This document shows, piece after piece, positions 27,200 to 35,977 of a stretch of DNA of 64,000 nt; the stretch's first letter is position 1, and every line of letters starts with the position of its first letter. The stretch is from JAWKTT01 sp041398965 (GTDB taxonomy: Bacteria; Planctomycetota; Planctomycetia; Planctomycetales; Planctomycetaceae), in assembly GCA_041398965.1 (NCBI GenBank), contig JAWKTT010000008.1:1-64000 (forward strand), read 5' to 3'. The position numbers and the translations under genes are program-made. The notes beneath the pieces were generated by a model that worked only from the letters and a program-made list of their open reading frames with translations, searched no databases and was not told where the DNA came from.

Positions 27200-28700
27200 G
27201 GCGGGGATGGGTGTGTTGCGGCTGAGTGACATGGTGGGGCGGATTCTTGGTGTGTTGGGATTATGCGGCGAGGCTGATGGTGTTGTAAGTTGTTTGCAGG
27301 AAGAGTTCTTCGGCTCTTCCTGCTTTGAGCCAGGCGCGGAGGGCGAATCATGGTTTCGGCGTTTTCTCGCAGCCAGTACATCGAGTTGCTCTTCACAGGT
27401 TGATCACACGGCGAATCGCGCTCTCCGGCGCGCTGCCGATTGGCAGGTGATGGCTGCGTGAGGTCGAGTAATCCATCCGGCGATGCGTCAAACCGTGTGT
27501 CATGAAGTAGTTCAGCCAGGTTGTTTGTGACTTGGTGCGGCGACCTGATAGAAAGGCCTTCAACTCAATCACGACCGACCCGATCTCACCTCGCAGCAGT
27601 CGCTTCTTCTGAATCATCACCTGTGCTTGCGTTTTGAACCGGTCAGGTTTTTGCTGTCTGCGATCTTGCCGAGGTATTCGACCGCGTGCCAGAAGTCGAT
27701 CAGTTGCTGAACCTGTTCATCCTGCAATTGGAGGGTCTTGATCAGTTTCGGAATTCTCCGCCAGATCCACGTTGCTCCATCGGCCACGAACAGCACCCGC
27801 GATGCTTGTGCGATGTTGATGCTGCTCAGATACGCCTGCAGTATTTCAAACAGACGATCGCAAGAGGCCAGCGTGCCGTCGATGATGGGTGCGAAGTCAG
27901 CGGCCATGCGGCCTTCGTCATCGACCGGATAAATGATGAACAGCCGGGGCTCGCGCAGTTGGCCGCAAACTTCCTGCGACCTTTCTTCGTCCGCCCTTGC
28001 GAGGTTCTCGCAGGCGGACACAGCCCCATCCAGACTGACCACGATGCGGCGGCCCTTCACATTCCAGCCACGTGCATGCTCCCAGACGATGTCAGCTGCA
28101 CGAGCTTTTGGCCGATGTGACCACAGACCTTTCGCAGCGTGTTCACGCTGACCGCGATGCCTGCCTCAGAGAGCATCTCTTGGGCTTCTTCGAATAGTCC
28201 AGCAGTGCCGAGGCTTTGGCCATGCGGCGGCGAACAGTGGGCGTCAGGCTGTTGGCAATCCCCAGCAGCATCAAAGCCGGGAACAGTCCTCGCTTCGGCT
28301 TACGAGACGCCTTGGCAGGATCTTTCTGCCGATGGTAATACGTCACGTGAACAGTCACGTCGACATTACCGGGCAAATGCACAACCTTGCGACGCACTCC
28401 GTGGGAATGGTACTTCTGAGGCAACTGGCGGATGAATTCTTTCTGCTGCCGCTGAAACTCCGGGTCGCTCGCGGCCTGTTCAGCAGGATCATCCCCTGGC
28501 CAGCGAACTTCTCTTCACCGCCAACTCATCCAACCGCCGTTCCATCTCGGCCAACTCCGCCGCGGAGTGCACACGGTGATTTTTCTCCAGTTCGGCAATC
28601 TCCCGATCAACATCTCTGGCCGCATCCTGCAACCGCTGGTACTCTTCGCTCATCCCTGAGTCCTCCGTGAAAAGCAGTCTTTGCAAACCACTCTTTACCG
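27200..28700 (-). mobile_element. decayed ISKra4-family insertion sequence (ends not defined)
   Basis: The element is inferred from the transposase remnant. I compared about 60 bases outside each end of the coding remnant and found no convincing inverted repeats or target duplication, so the limits given are only approximate. Its 5' side touches the start of the membrane protein gene at 28771. Confidence 0.5.
27261..28653 (-). pseudogene. degenerate ISKra4-like transposase
   Basis: Segments in several minus-strand frames add up to one transposase of about 460 residues. From the start at 28653: a coiled N-terminus (SEEYQRLQDAARDVDREIAE), then FQRQQKEFIRQLPQKYHSHG, VTVHVTYYHRQKDPAK and MLLGIANSLTPTVRRRMAKAS, the catalytic core with VVSLDGAVSACENLA, RVLFVADGATWIWRRIPKLI and LIDFWHAVEYLGKIAD, then HLPIGSAPESAIRRVINL and the tail MYWLRENAETMI ending at 27261. 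DGATWIWRR, DFWHAVEYL and IGS-ES-RRVINL are hallmarks of ISKra4-type transposases. At least five frame changes break it. No inverted ends were found. Confidence 0.8.
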
Positions 28701-28770
28701 AGCCTCAGGGACTTTCGCCTACACCAATTCCCCGGCTGATTTTTTCCAACAAATCCTGAATCCGCCCGAC

Positions 28771-29460
28771 ATGGTGTCGGCTCGGTTTGATGTCATCTCG
28801 TTCTTCCTGTTAGGGTTCCTGATTGCATCCTTCGTGATGCGGTGGGTCTGGAACAGCTTGCGGAAGGACTGGCCCAGGTTGCCCGAGATCGGTTATCGGA
28901 CCGCGTTGGCCGGAATGTTTGTCTGGGGGGTCGCTGCGCTGCTCATCCTGACGATGATCTCCGGGGCGAGAGAGTTGATGACGCCGGGGGCTTGGAAGAA
29001 GGTGGGGCTGACGTATCAGCTGAGTCAGGAAGTGGATGCTGAAGAGGCTCGGAATCGCATCATTGTTGATGTGCCATCGATGGCAAGTCGGGTCGGGAGG
29101 TTGCAGGAGATTCGGAGAGAACTGTGGTCCGCAGCGGAGGCGAATGGGGGGCGGACACCTGCCGACCGGAAGCTGGTGAAAGTCCCTGTCGACCATTGGC
29201 AGATGCCGGGCGAGATGGGGGTCGAATACGAGTATCGGGGTGATGTGGACTTGGGGGGTGAGCCGAAATGGGTGGTGTTGGAGTGGGCGATCTACAGCGA
29301 TTCCCCTCCTCTGGAACTCCTCTCCGATGGCTCGATCCGAGTTCATGATGTGCTCCCTGCTGCGAAGGCGGAGGCTCTCCCCGAGCAGTCGAGTGGGACG
29401 CCGATCCAGCCGGTCGATGCAGACGACGCGATCAATCCCATAGAAAGTGAGGGCCAGTGA
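28771..29460 (+). CDS. planctomycete membrane protein, 5' end probably removed by insertion
   Basis: A 229-residue protein with two membrane segments (about residues 6-28 and 48-72) followed by a soluble part with SGARELMTPGAWKKVGLTY and a beta-rich C-terminus. I do not know its function. The open frame continues upstream of this ATG to about 28681 with GTFAYTNSPADFFQQIL, which reads like genuine protein, yet no good start codon precedes it; only TTG at 28681. The IS remnant ends just there, so the natural 5' end may have been cut off. It overlaps the next gene at its stop codon or lies two bases before it, which implies one operon with the DUF1559 protein. Confidence 0.7.
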   Translation: MVSARFDVISFFLLGFLIASFVMRWVWNSLRKDWPRLPEIGYRTALAGMFVWGVAALLILTMISGARELMTPGAWKKVGLTYQLSQEVDAEEARNRIIVDVPSMASRVGRLQEIRRELWSAAEANGGRTPADRKLVKVPVDHWQMPGEMGVEYEYRGDVDLGGEPKWVVLEWAIYSDSPPLELLSDGSIRVHDVLPAAKAEALPEQSSGTPIQPVDADDAINPIESEGQ

Positions 29461-29462
29461 TT

Positions 29463-30629
29463 ATGTCCATGTCGAAACGCATTGCTCTGTCCGTAGTGCT
29501 CTTCCTCTTCTTGTTGGTGTTATTGGACATACTTGGTCTGGGCATTCCTGTACAGGTGCTGTTGAGTCTAGTGATCGGCTGGATTCTTTTTTTCTACCGA
29601 GTCGTTCCCAATCTGCACTACTCGGGGTCTGGGATCAGTTCGGGGATGGTCTGGTTCGGGTTGCTGGTGATTGGGTTGGCGATCTGGTATCGCCGGATCG
29701 CTCAGAGTGTTGCGACTGTCGCGGAGGTTCCGGGGGGCGAAGTGGCAGCATCGGAGGGAGTTGGAGTCGACGGGAAAGCGACGTCGGGGGGCGGGACTTC
29801 CATCACTTGGTTGCATGCGATCTGGGTGGGCTTCCGAGGTTCGCTGGCGCTGTTACTGTTGTTTGTCAGCAGCGTCTGCATAATCGGAATTGTGCATCAG
29901 TCGTATTGGCTCTCAGAGTATCCCGGTCGCTGGACAACATCGGGTGTCGGTGAAGTAGCGAGGAGGTCACAATCGCAAGACTATCTCCACAACTTGGTCA
30001 TTGGTGCTCACAACTTTAACTCCGCGAAGAAGTCGCAGGAGAGCGAAGTTGGGGGGCGGCGGCTTGTGCCGTATCCGTTGTCAGGGGGGGAGTTCTCCCC
30101 GGAGGGGCGGGGGCGGCATGGTTGGGTGACGTACATGTTGCCCTTCATCGAACAGAAACCGCTCTACGATCGGATCGACCTCGACCGTGACTGGGACGAC
30201 CCCGTCAACAAGGAACCGATGAGCAAAGAAATCGGCCTCCTCATGAATTACAGAATCCGTCCGCCTGATGGTAGACTTGTCGGTGGCTACGGGCCGGCTC
30301 ACTATGCGGCCAATGTGCATGTCATGGGGCCGAATCGGGGTTACGACTTCGAGGACATCCCCGATGGAAGTAGTCAGACCATCGTCTTCGGGGAGATCAC
30401 CACTGCGATCCCCGCTTGGGGCTCGCCAACGAACTTTCGCAACCCAATGCTCGGCCTGGGGTCTCATCCGCACGGCTTCGGTGGACCCTGGAAAGATGGT
30501 GGAACGCAATTTGGTTTCGCCGACGGCAGGGTGATGCTGCTGAGTCCCGACATCGACCCCGCTGTGTTGAAGGCTCTGAGCACTCCTGCGGGAGGGGATA
30601 CCCTGAGAAACGATTGGTGGCGAAAGTAG
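29463..30629 (+). CDS. DUF1559 domain membrane protein
   Basis: Residues 1-150 hold four hydrophobic segments separated by a Gly/Glu-rich loop; the C-terminal part is a DUF1559 domain with HNFNSAKKS, HGWVTYMLPFIEQKPLYDRIDL and the end motif TQFGFADGRVMLLSPDIDP, which is the H-X9-DG type signature. Unlike most DUF1559 proteins it has no prepilin leader, so it is anchored by its own membrane segments. DUF1559 proteins are expanded in planctomycetes and their function is unknown. A GTG at 29457 overlaps the previous stop; the ATG at 29463 is the likelier start. The pairing with the upstream membrane protein suggests a shared complex. Confidence 0.8.
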   Translation: MSMSKRIALSVVLFLFLLVLLDILGLGIPVQVLLSLVIGWILFFYRVVPNLHYSGSGISSGMVWFGLLVIGLAIWYRRIAQSVATVAEVPGGEVAASEGVGVDGKATSGGGTSITWLHAIWVGFRGSLALLLLFVSSVCIIGIVHQSYWLSEYPGRWTTSGVGEVARRSQSQDYLHNLVIGAHNFNSAKKSQESEVGGRRLVPYPLSGGEFSPEGRGRHGWVTYMLPFIEQKPLYDRIDLDRDWDDPVNKEPMSKEIGLLMNYRIRPPDGRLVGGYGPAHYAANVHVMGPNRGYDFEDIPDGSSQTIVFGEITTAIPAWGSPTNFRNPMLGLGSHPHGFGGPWKDGGTQFGFADGRVMLLSPDIDPAVLKALSTPAGGDTLRNDWWRK

Positions 30630-31041
30630 GACAGGATCGTCAGGCGAATGGCAAACAAGTGTTTCGCACATTTAACAAAATGTTTCGTTTATTTGACGTT
30701 CAGTCGGCACGGAGACAGTCTAAGAGTGGGGAGTCGTTTCGCATTTATGGCTGATGTTGGGAACATTGCGTGCGAATGCGACCACTCGATGAGAATCTTC
30801 ATGTTAGGTATGCCGTGTGCGTCGTAGTCATGGTGCATTGTTAGGGAGAAGGTGTGCCCAGAGATTGGGGCAGGGGTCTTTTCTAATTCTCCTATTAGGA
30901 ATCATTCTCCCTTTTGAAATATGGAATACCGCGGATTCTCTCCATGAAGACCTCAGGTACAGTGCTGCCTTTGGTGATGTCGTTCCCCATCGCTAATTTC
31001 AGTGACTGACTCCTCCTTCCTCGCAGGCCGCCGTAATCGTT
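30630..31041. other. intergenic region
   Basis: In these 412 bases I support no gene. A/T-rich sequence near 30665-30700 and a TTCTCCTATTAGGAA palindrome near 30885 stand out. A minus-strand frame at 30895-30990 reads like protein (GNDITKGSTVPEVF) but lacks context. Confidence 0.35.
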
Positions 31042-31458
31042 ATGTCCCACCCTCCCGCCTGGCTGAATGAGCTGGTTCAGCAAGTGACCCAGCGAATTCT
31101 CCCCATCGACCCGCAATCGCCGATCGGTTGCCACTATTGCCAGTATGGCGATGAGTGGGAGGTGACCGTGTTCGTTTCTCGAACCGAAGTCTTTGGGGGG
31201 GAGTTCGATGGGGAAGCGTTCTCGTCGCGGTTCCATTTCGATTTGATGGGGATGCAGTCGATCTTCACCGAGCTGGACGCTTTCTCCTGGCAGCCCCTGT
31301 CGATCGGGGCAGACGATGACTTAGGGCCACACATTGCCATGGAAGGGGTCTACGCTGGCGAACGGGTCTGGCTGCGGGTGACTTCCGAACAACCGAAGTC
31401 GATCGAGTCGGGGCGGGTCGCCAACGTCGTCGAGATGCGATTCGAAGACCGCTGGTAG
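31042..31458 (+). CDS. conserved hypothetical protein
   Basis: A 138-residue soluble protein with no signal peptide or membrane segment. Patterns such as GDEWEVTVFVSRTEVFGGEFDGE, here in part EVTVFVSRTEVF, and HFDLMGMQSIF then ERVWLRVTSEQP suggest a small alpha/beta fold. I recognise no family with known function; similar short proteins occur in planctomycetes by my recollection. It converges with the next gene. Confidence 0.65.
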   Translation: MSHPPAWLNELVQQVTQRILPIDPQSPIGCHYCQYGDEWEVTVFVSRTEVFGGEFDGEAFSSRFHFDLMGMQSIFTELDAFSWQPLSIGADDDLGPHIAMEGVYAGERVWLRVTSEQPKSIESGRVANVVEMRFEDRW

Positions 31459-31511
31459 GGCCGGGGCACTCCGCTCAGTCTCCCCCTCTCCACGTCACAC
31501 AATCTCCCCGT

Positions 31512-32027
31512 CTACTGTTCTCCCCGCCGTCGCACCAGCCGGGGCGATAGGTGAGGCTCTTGCGTGGTTGTGGTGAGGTGTTGTTGCAGGAGAGGGAGCC
31601 AGTCGATCGTTTCGCCCGTTGTTGTGTTGGCTGGGTGAGACTGTTGGAGTGTGGCTGTTTTTTGGGTGAGCGAGTTGAGGAAGCGGTCGAGGCGGTGGGT
31701 CATCGTTTCGAGAAAGCGGGTGAGTTCGACGGAGGACAGGTCGACGCGGATCAGTTCACTCCGGCCATCCACTCGTCGTCGGTCGAGTTGGGCCAGTGTG
31801 GTTCCTTCGCTGCGGAAAAGGTGGCCATCGACGAACGCTCGACGCAATCGGCCAGCAGGGTCGAATTGATAGACCGGGTCCGGTCCGAAGTAGAGCGAGA
31901 GGGAATCATCGCGACGAAACCCTGCAATGACGGTTTCAAGCTCGTCCGGGACCAACCACTCCCCTCGCCGTGTGAGGGCGGTCGCCTCTTTCATCAGGTC
32001 TTCGCGGTCTTGTTCGTCGGTTGCCAT
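31512..32027 (-). CDS. conserved hypothetical protein
   Basis: A soluble 171-residue protein. Helical N-terminus (EDLMKEATALTRRGEWLVP), a beta-rich middle (VIAGFRRDDSLSLYFGPDP, YQFDPAGRLRRAFVDGHLFRSEG) and a helical C-terminus with LTRFLETMTHRLDRFLNSL, then a Thr/Gln-rich tail. The middle resembles proteins that bind or report on a substrate rather than enzymes, and no catalytic motif is visible. The start at 32027 is preferred over the frame's upper limit (32177), because the upstream residues are basic and lack protein character. An open frame on the opposite strand is a shadow. Confidence 0.65.
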   Translation of the reverse strand: MATDEQDREDLMKEATALTRRGEWLVPDELETVIAGFRRDDSLSLYFGPDPVYQFDPAGRLRRAFVDGHLFRSEGTTLAQLDRRRVDGRSELIRVDLSSVELTRFLETMTHRLDRFLNSLTQKTATLQQSHPANTTTGETIDWLPLLQQHLTTTTQEPHLSPRLVRRRGEQ

Positions 32028-32192
32028 GGCGTTGCCGGTGTTTGTTGGAAAAGTCGGTCGGCTGAGGCCGAGGGATGCTTGGCGTTGAGGTGATTTGCGG
32101 GGATTGGGGAAAGATGTGTCAAAACCGTTACGAAACCTGTGAAATTTCGGGGAGTTTTTCGTTGCGTTCCTTGTCAAGGAATCGTATCTGTT

Positions 32193-33597
32193 ATGTTAAC
32201 AGAGGAGAATGACGTTTCGGAGGGTGGCTCGTGGTGGGCCGATTCGATGAAGTCGCTCCTTGAGACGTCCCATCTGGCAGCCCGCGAGTTCTCGCGAGTT
32301 GCGTTGATTCCAGCGGTATCACAACGTGCAAGTTCCAAGCCGATTGAGGCTGTGGTCGCTGGGCTGCGGCAACGAATCGGCGGGGTCAGCACGGTCGACA
32401 AGCAGGGAGTAGAGCCTTTGGCAGGAACGCTCCAACAGCGATTGCCCCAGTCGAGCGATTCGATTCCGACCTACGATCCGTCGCGGGCCGATGAAGTTTC
32501 GCGTCGACAGGGGTTGCTCGTCGAGTTCCTTCGTCTGAAGGGGGTCTCCGGACTGTTGCTCCAGCGTCCCGAGAACATTGCCTGGCTGTCGTGCGGGGCG
32601 GAGGTGCAGCATCCGGGCCGGTCGGAAGCGGTTGCATCGGTCTTCTGTGAACGAAGATGTCGGGTCTTGCTGTGCAACAACATCGACTCACCCGTTGTTT
32701 GAGGGGGCCTTTTCGGGTCTTGGTTTTCAGTTGAAGGAGCGTCCCTGGGAGCAACCGGTCGAGTTGCTCTGGCAAGACCTCTGCCGAGGGCGTCGGGTGG
32801 CGACCGATGGTTGTGTGGCCGGATGTGAGGCAGTCCCCGCAGAACTGGCCGACTTCCGCCAGCAGTACAGCGGTCACGAGACATCCGCCTTAAAGGAACT
32901 GGGTCGCGATCTGGCTCACGCCTTGGAGGCGACCGCTCGTCACTGTGAACCGGGGGAGACGGAATCGGAAATTGCGGGACAGATCGCCCATCGCTTGACG
33001 CATCATCAAGCGACCCCGGTGCAGTTACAGGTGGCGGGAGATGGTCGACGGGCCCGATTTCGACATTGGGCTCATTCGGACACCCCGGTTCGGCGTTTTG
33101 TCACCCTTTCGGCAGTCGCCCGTCGACAAGGATTGCACGTTGCTGCGACCCGAACGGTCTGCTTTGGCGACGCTCCAAAGGACTTGGTCGATGCCCATCA
33201 TCACGCTTCTATGGTCCTGGCGATCGGGATGTTCTTCTCGAAGACTGGCTGGACGATCGGCGAATGCTGGAGTCGGGTCGCCCGAATCTACGAGAAATTT
33301 GGGGCTCCGGACGAATGGCGATTGTCGGATCAGGGGGAATTGACCGGATACCGCCCGTGTGAGGTTCCAATAGTCCCCGGCGGGGCAGGGAAGTTTCAGA
33401 CGGGCCACATCGTCAGTTGGCATCCGTCGATTCGGACAGCCGCCGTTGGAGAAACGATTCAGGTGCAACCGGAAGGGTTTCTACATCTGACGAACTCCCC
33501 CAACTGGCCGAAGTTGGGGATTCAAGTGAAGGGGACCGAAATCCTGCTCCCCGCCATCCTCTGCCGCGACGCTACGAGTGAGTGGTGCATTGGTTGA
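32193..33597 (+). pseudogene. M24 family (Xaa-Pro-type) peptidase-like protein, one frameshift
   Basis: A protein of about 467 residues with the aminopeptidase P fold. The N-terminal creatinase-like domain has RQGLLVEFLRLKGVSGLLLQ and PENIAWLSCGAE; the C-terminal pita-bread domain has ELGRDLAHALEATARHCEPGETESEI, HHHASMVLAIGMFFSKTG and the HIVSWHPSI region. The usual metal-binding Asp/His/Glu pattern is only partly visible, so it may be an inactive member. The frame breaks near 32690: reading CNNIDSPV stops, and LFEGAFSGLGFQL continues one frame over. One extra G in GTTGTTTGAG explains it. Start: ATG at 32193 after AGGAATC. Confidence 0.75.
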
Positions 33598-33769
33598 AGC
33601 GCTGTGTGTGCCGAGATGTGGAAGTTTGCTGAGGTGCTTCACGTTGGGGAATGCTCTACAGTTCTGCGCTGAAGATACGACCAGTGCGGCGTTCCGTTGC
33701 CGGTCGTTTTCATGCTGTCGGGACGCCTGTGCAGCAGGTTTGGTGTTCGTCTGGTGGAGAAGGTGAGTG

Positions 33770-34126
33770 ATGGCTGAGTTTCAGCGAGTGGCAACGGTCG
33801 GAGACATCCCGGCTGGGGAAGGGCGTGCATTTCCGGTCAATGGTCGGATGGTGGCAGTGTTCCTGGTGGACGGGGAGTACCGTGCGATCAATGACTCCTG
33901 TCCTCACATGGGAGCTTCGCTGGCAGCGGGATATGTCGAAGAGGGGGCCGTGATGTGTCCCTGGCACGCCTGGCGATTTTGCACGAAAGATGGTTCATGG
34001 CTGGATAATCCGAAGTCGAAGATTCGGACTGATTGCTACGACGTCCGTGTTGTCGATAATGAGATACAGGTTCTCGTTCCCGATCCTCCGTTGCGTACTG
34101 CTTCTGAGGGGGGCGAAACAACTTGA
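33770..34126 (+). CDS. Rieske [2Fe-2S] ferredoxin (NirD-like)
   Basis: A single-domain Rieske protein of 118 residues. The cluster ligands are in CPHMG (Cys44, His46) and CPWHAWRF (Cys63, His66), with the correct 16-residue gap. The domain covers nearly the entire protein (FQRVATVGDIPAGEGRAF to VVDNEIQVLV). Such proteins donate electrons to oxygenases or serve as the small subunit of nitrite reductase; neither partner is next to it. The GTG three bases earlier is an alternative start. It lies 172 bases after the M24 gene. Confidence 0.88.
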   Translation: MAEFQRVATVGDIPAGEGRAFPVNGRMVAVFLVDGEYRAINDSCPHMGASLAAGYVEEGAVMCPWHAWRFCTKDGSWLDNPKSKIRTDCYDVRVVDNEIQVLVPDPPLRTASEGGETT

Positions 34127-34510
34127 TTCCCGGACGAATCGTTACAACCGACAGAACTTGCGGAATAGTCGTACTTTTCGTACAATCCATCGAAGGTCAT
34201 TGATTGAATGCTCGGTCCAGTGCGGGATTTCATCTTGACATCGGATGAGTTTGATGTAGAACTTACAGCACGGAGAGTTCTCCCGTGCGCGTCGTTGAAA
34301 GTTTGAGTCGTGGAATGTGTTCGAGTCTCCAACTCAAATCCCACCTGTAAAACGCCCTGCCTGCGAAGTGTGGCTGTCACGTTTCGCGTGATGGTTGCCA
34401 AAGAAGTGAGTCAGAAGAGTGAGCAGACTACGACCGATGTCGGTCGTGGCTGCTGATGTCCCGCCCAATAAATCCCACCAAACCTTTAGGTTCTCCCCGG
34501 AGAGTAGCAC
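34127..34510 (+). promoter_or_regulatory. leader and possible promoter of the DUF1501 cluster
   Basis: The 384-base gap has no gene. TTGACA at 34235-34240 and TAGAAC at 34257-34262 are spaced by 16 bases and could be a promoter. Downstream, GCACGG/CCGTGC near 34270-34290 and ACGACCGA/TCGGTCGT at 34430-34447 are small hairpins in what would be a long leader. The boxes are suggestive only. Confidence 0.35.
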
Positions 34511-35839
34511 ATGAATCAACTTGGACACGGTTGCAACCCGACGCATTTTCAAGCTCTTTCCCGCCGTGGATTTCTCCAGGTGGGGATGCTCGCAGGTGCA
34601 GGACTGACGTTGCCACAACTGCTGAAAAGCGAAGCTCGCGCTGAATTAAAGCAATATGATCACTTCGCCGGAACTGCCAAGTCGATCATTCACATCTATC
34701 TTCCCGGGGGGATGGCTCATCAGGAGTCGTTCGACCCGCATCCTTACGCCCCGATCGAATATCGTGGCGAAATGGGCCAGGTCAAGACCAAGGTGGATGG
34801 GGTGCTCTTCGGGGCGACGTTGCCCAAGACTGCGATGATCGCCGACAAGATTTCGGTGATTCGGTCGATGAGTCACGGTGAAGCGGCTCACGAGCGCGGA
34901 ACGCACAACATGTTCACGGGATATCGACCCAGCCCTGCTTTGCAGTTCCCGTCGATCGGTTCGGTCATCAGCCACGAATTCGGCAGCCGAAACAATCTGC
35001 CGCCGTACGTCTGCGTGCCGAATATGCCAAACGAGTTCGCCGGAAGTGGTTATCTCAGCTCGGCTTACGCTCCGTTTTCTCTGGGAAGCGATCCTGCTGG
35101 GGATGGCTTCAAGGTTCGCGATCTGAGTTTGCCGGCCGGTGTTGATGACAGCCGGTTTGCGACGCGACGTTCGGCTCTGGACGCTGTGAATGCTTACTTT
35201 CAGAAGCGTGAAGCTTCGGATGACATCCAGGCGATGGACTCGTTCTACGAGTCAGCTTACAGCTTGATTTCGTCGCCAGAAGCTCGCGACGCATTTGATC
35301 TAACCAAGGAAGCTGACAAGCTTCGTGATGAGTATGGTCGTAATCAGGCCGGTTCCAGAATGCTGCTGGCTCGCCGTCTGGTGGAGTCGGGCGTCCGGTT
35401 GGTGAACCTGACCTACGGTGGATGGGACATGCACGACCAGATTGTGCGTGGCTTCCAGAACACGATGCCTGCGTTCGATCAGGCTTATGCCCGGCTGATT
35501 CAGGACTTGGATGAGCGTGGTTTGTTGGATGAGACGCTGGTTATGGTGTCTTCTGAGTTTGGTCGGACGCCAAAGATTAATGCCACTGCCGGTCGCGATC
35601 ACTGGCCGAAAGTGTTCAGTGTGGCTTTGGCTGGTGGTGGAATTAAGCGGGGCTATGTCTACGGGACATCGGATGCGACGGCAAGTGAGCCTGACGAAAA
35701 TCCGGTTGGTGTTCAGGACTTGTTCCAGACGGTGTATCACTGTTTGGGGATTGTGGCTGACAAGGAGTTGATGGCTCCTGGGGATCGTCCGATTGAAATC
35801 GTCGACGGTGGCGATGTCATTAAGGACTTGTTGGCCTAA
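34511..35839 (+). CDS. DUF1501 family Tat-exported protein
   Basis: A sulfatase/alkaline-phosphatase-fold protein of 442 residues exported folded by Tat: the N-terminus has SRRGFLQVG followed by a hydrophobic stretch and an Ala cut site. DUF1501 motifs include IIHIYLPGGMAHQESFDPHP, GTHNMFTGYRP, GGWDMHDQI, VSSEFGRTPKI and GRDHWPKVFSVALAGGG. These proteins are highly expanded in planctomycetes and their function is not known. It heads a block with a PPC protein, a DUF1549/DUF1553 protein and a cytochrome-WD40 protein, a conserved planctomycete arrangement, and its stop is followed by a terminator-like hairpin. Confidence 0.92.
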   Translation: MNQLGHGCNPTHFQALSRRGFLQVGMLAGAGLTLPQLLKSEARAELKQYDHFAGTAKSIIHIYLPGGMAHQESFDPHPYAPIEYRGEMGQVKTKVDGVLFGATLPKTAMIADKISVIRSMSHGEAAHERGTHNMFTGYRPSPALQFPSIGSVISHEFGSRNNLPPYVCVPNMPNEFAGSGYLSSAYAPFSLGSDPAGDGFKVRDLSLPAGVDDSRFATRRSALDAVNAYFQKREASDDIQAMDSFYESAYSLISSPEARDAFDLTKEADKLRDEYGRNQAGSRMLLARRLVESGVRLVNLTYGGWDMHDQIVRGFQNTMPAFDQAYARLIQDLDERGLLDETLVMVSSEFGRTPKINATAGRDHWPKVFSVALAGGGIKRGYVYGTSDATASEPDENPVGVQDLFQTVYHCLGIVADKELMAPGDRPIEIVDGGDVIKDLLA

Positions 35840-35863
35840 GTGAAGCTGTGAGCGTTAAGGTGT

Positions 35864-35900
35864 CGGGCCCCTGACGTGTCGTCAGGGGCCCGAGTTTTCT
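35864..35900 (+). terminator. terminator-like hairpin after DUF1501
   Basis: A 12-bp perfect stem (35864-35875 with 35881-35892), a 5-base loop and the tail AGTTTTCT. It lies inside the DUF1501/PPC cluster, so the first gene may be transcribed more strongly than those behind it. Confidence 0.75.
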
Positions 35901-35977
35901 GCGACCTGCCGCCCGGCAACCGCGATTCGCGTCGCACCCACCCATGTCGGGCACTTGCGTGACAATTCGAGGGGGAA

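Noticed and set aside
31551..32093. A 180-codon plus-strand frame opposite the hypothetical gene at 31512
   Set aside because: The minus-strand protein has helix/strand patterns and a sensible ATG, while the plus frame has none.
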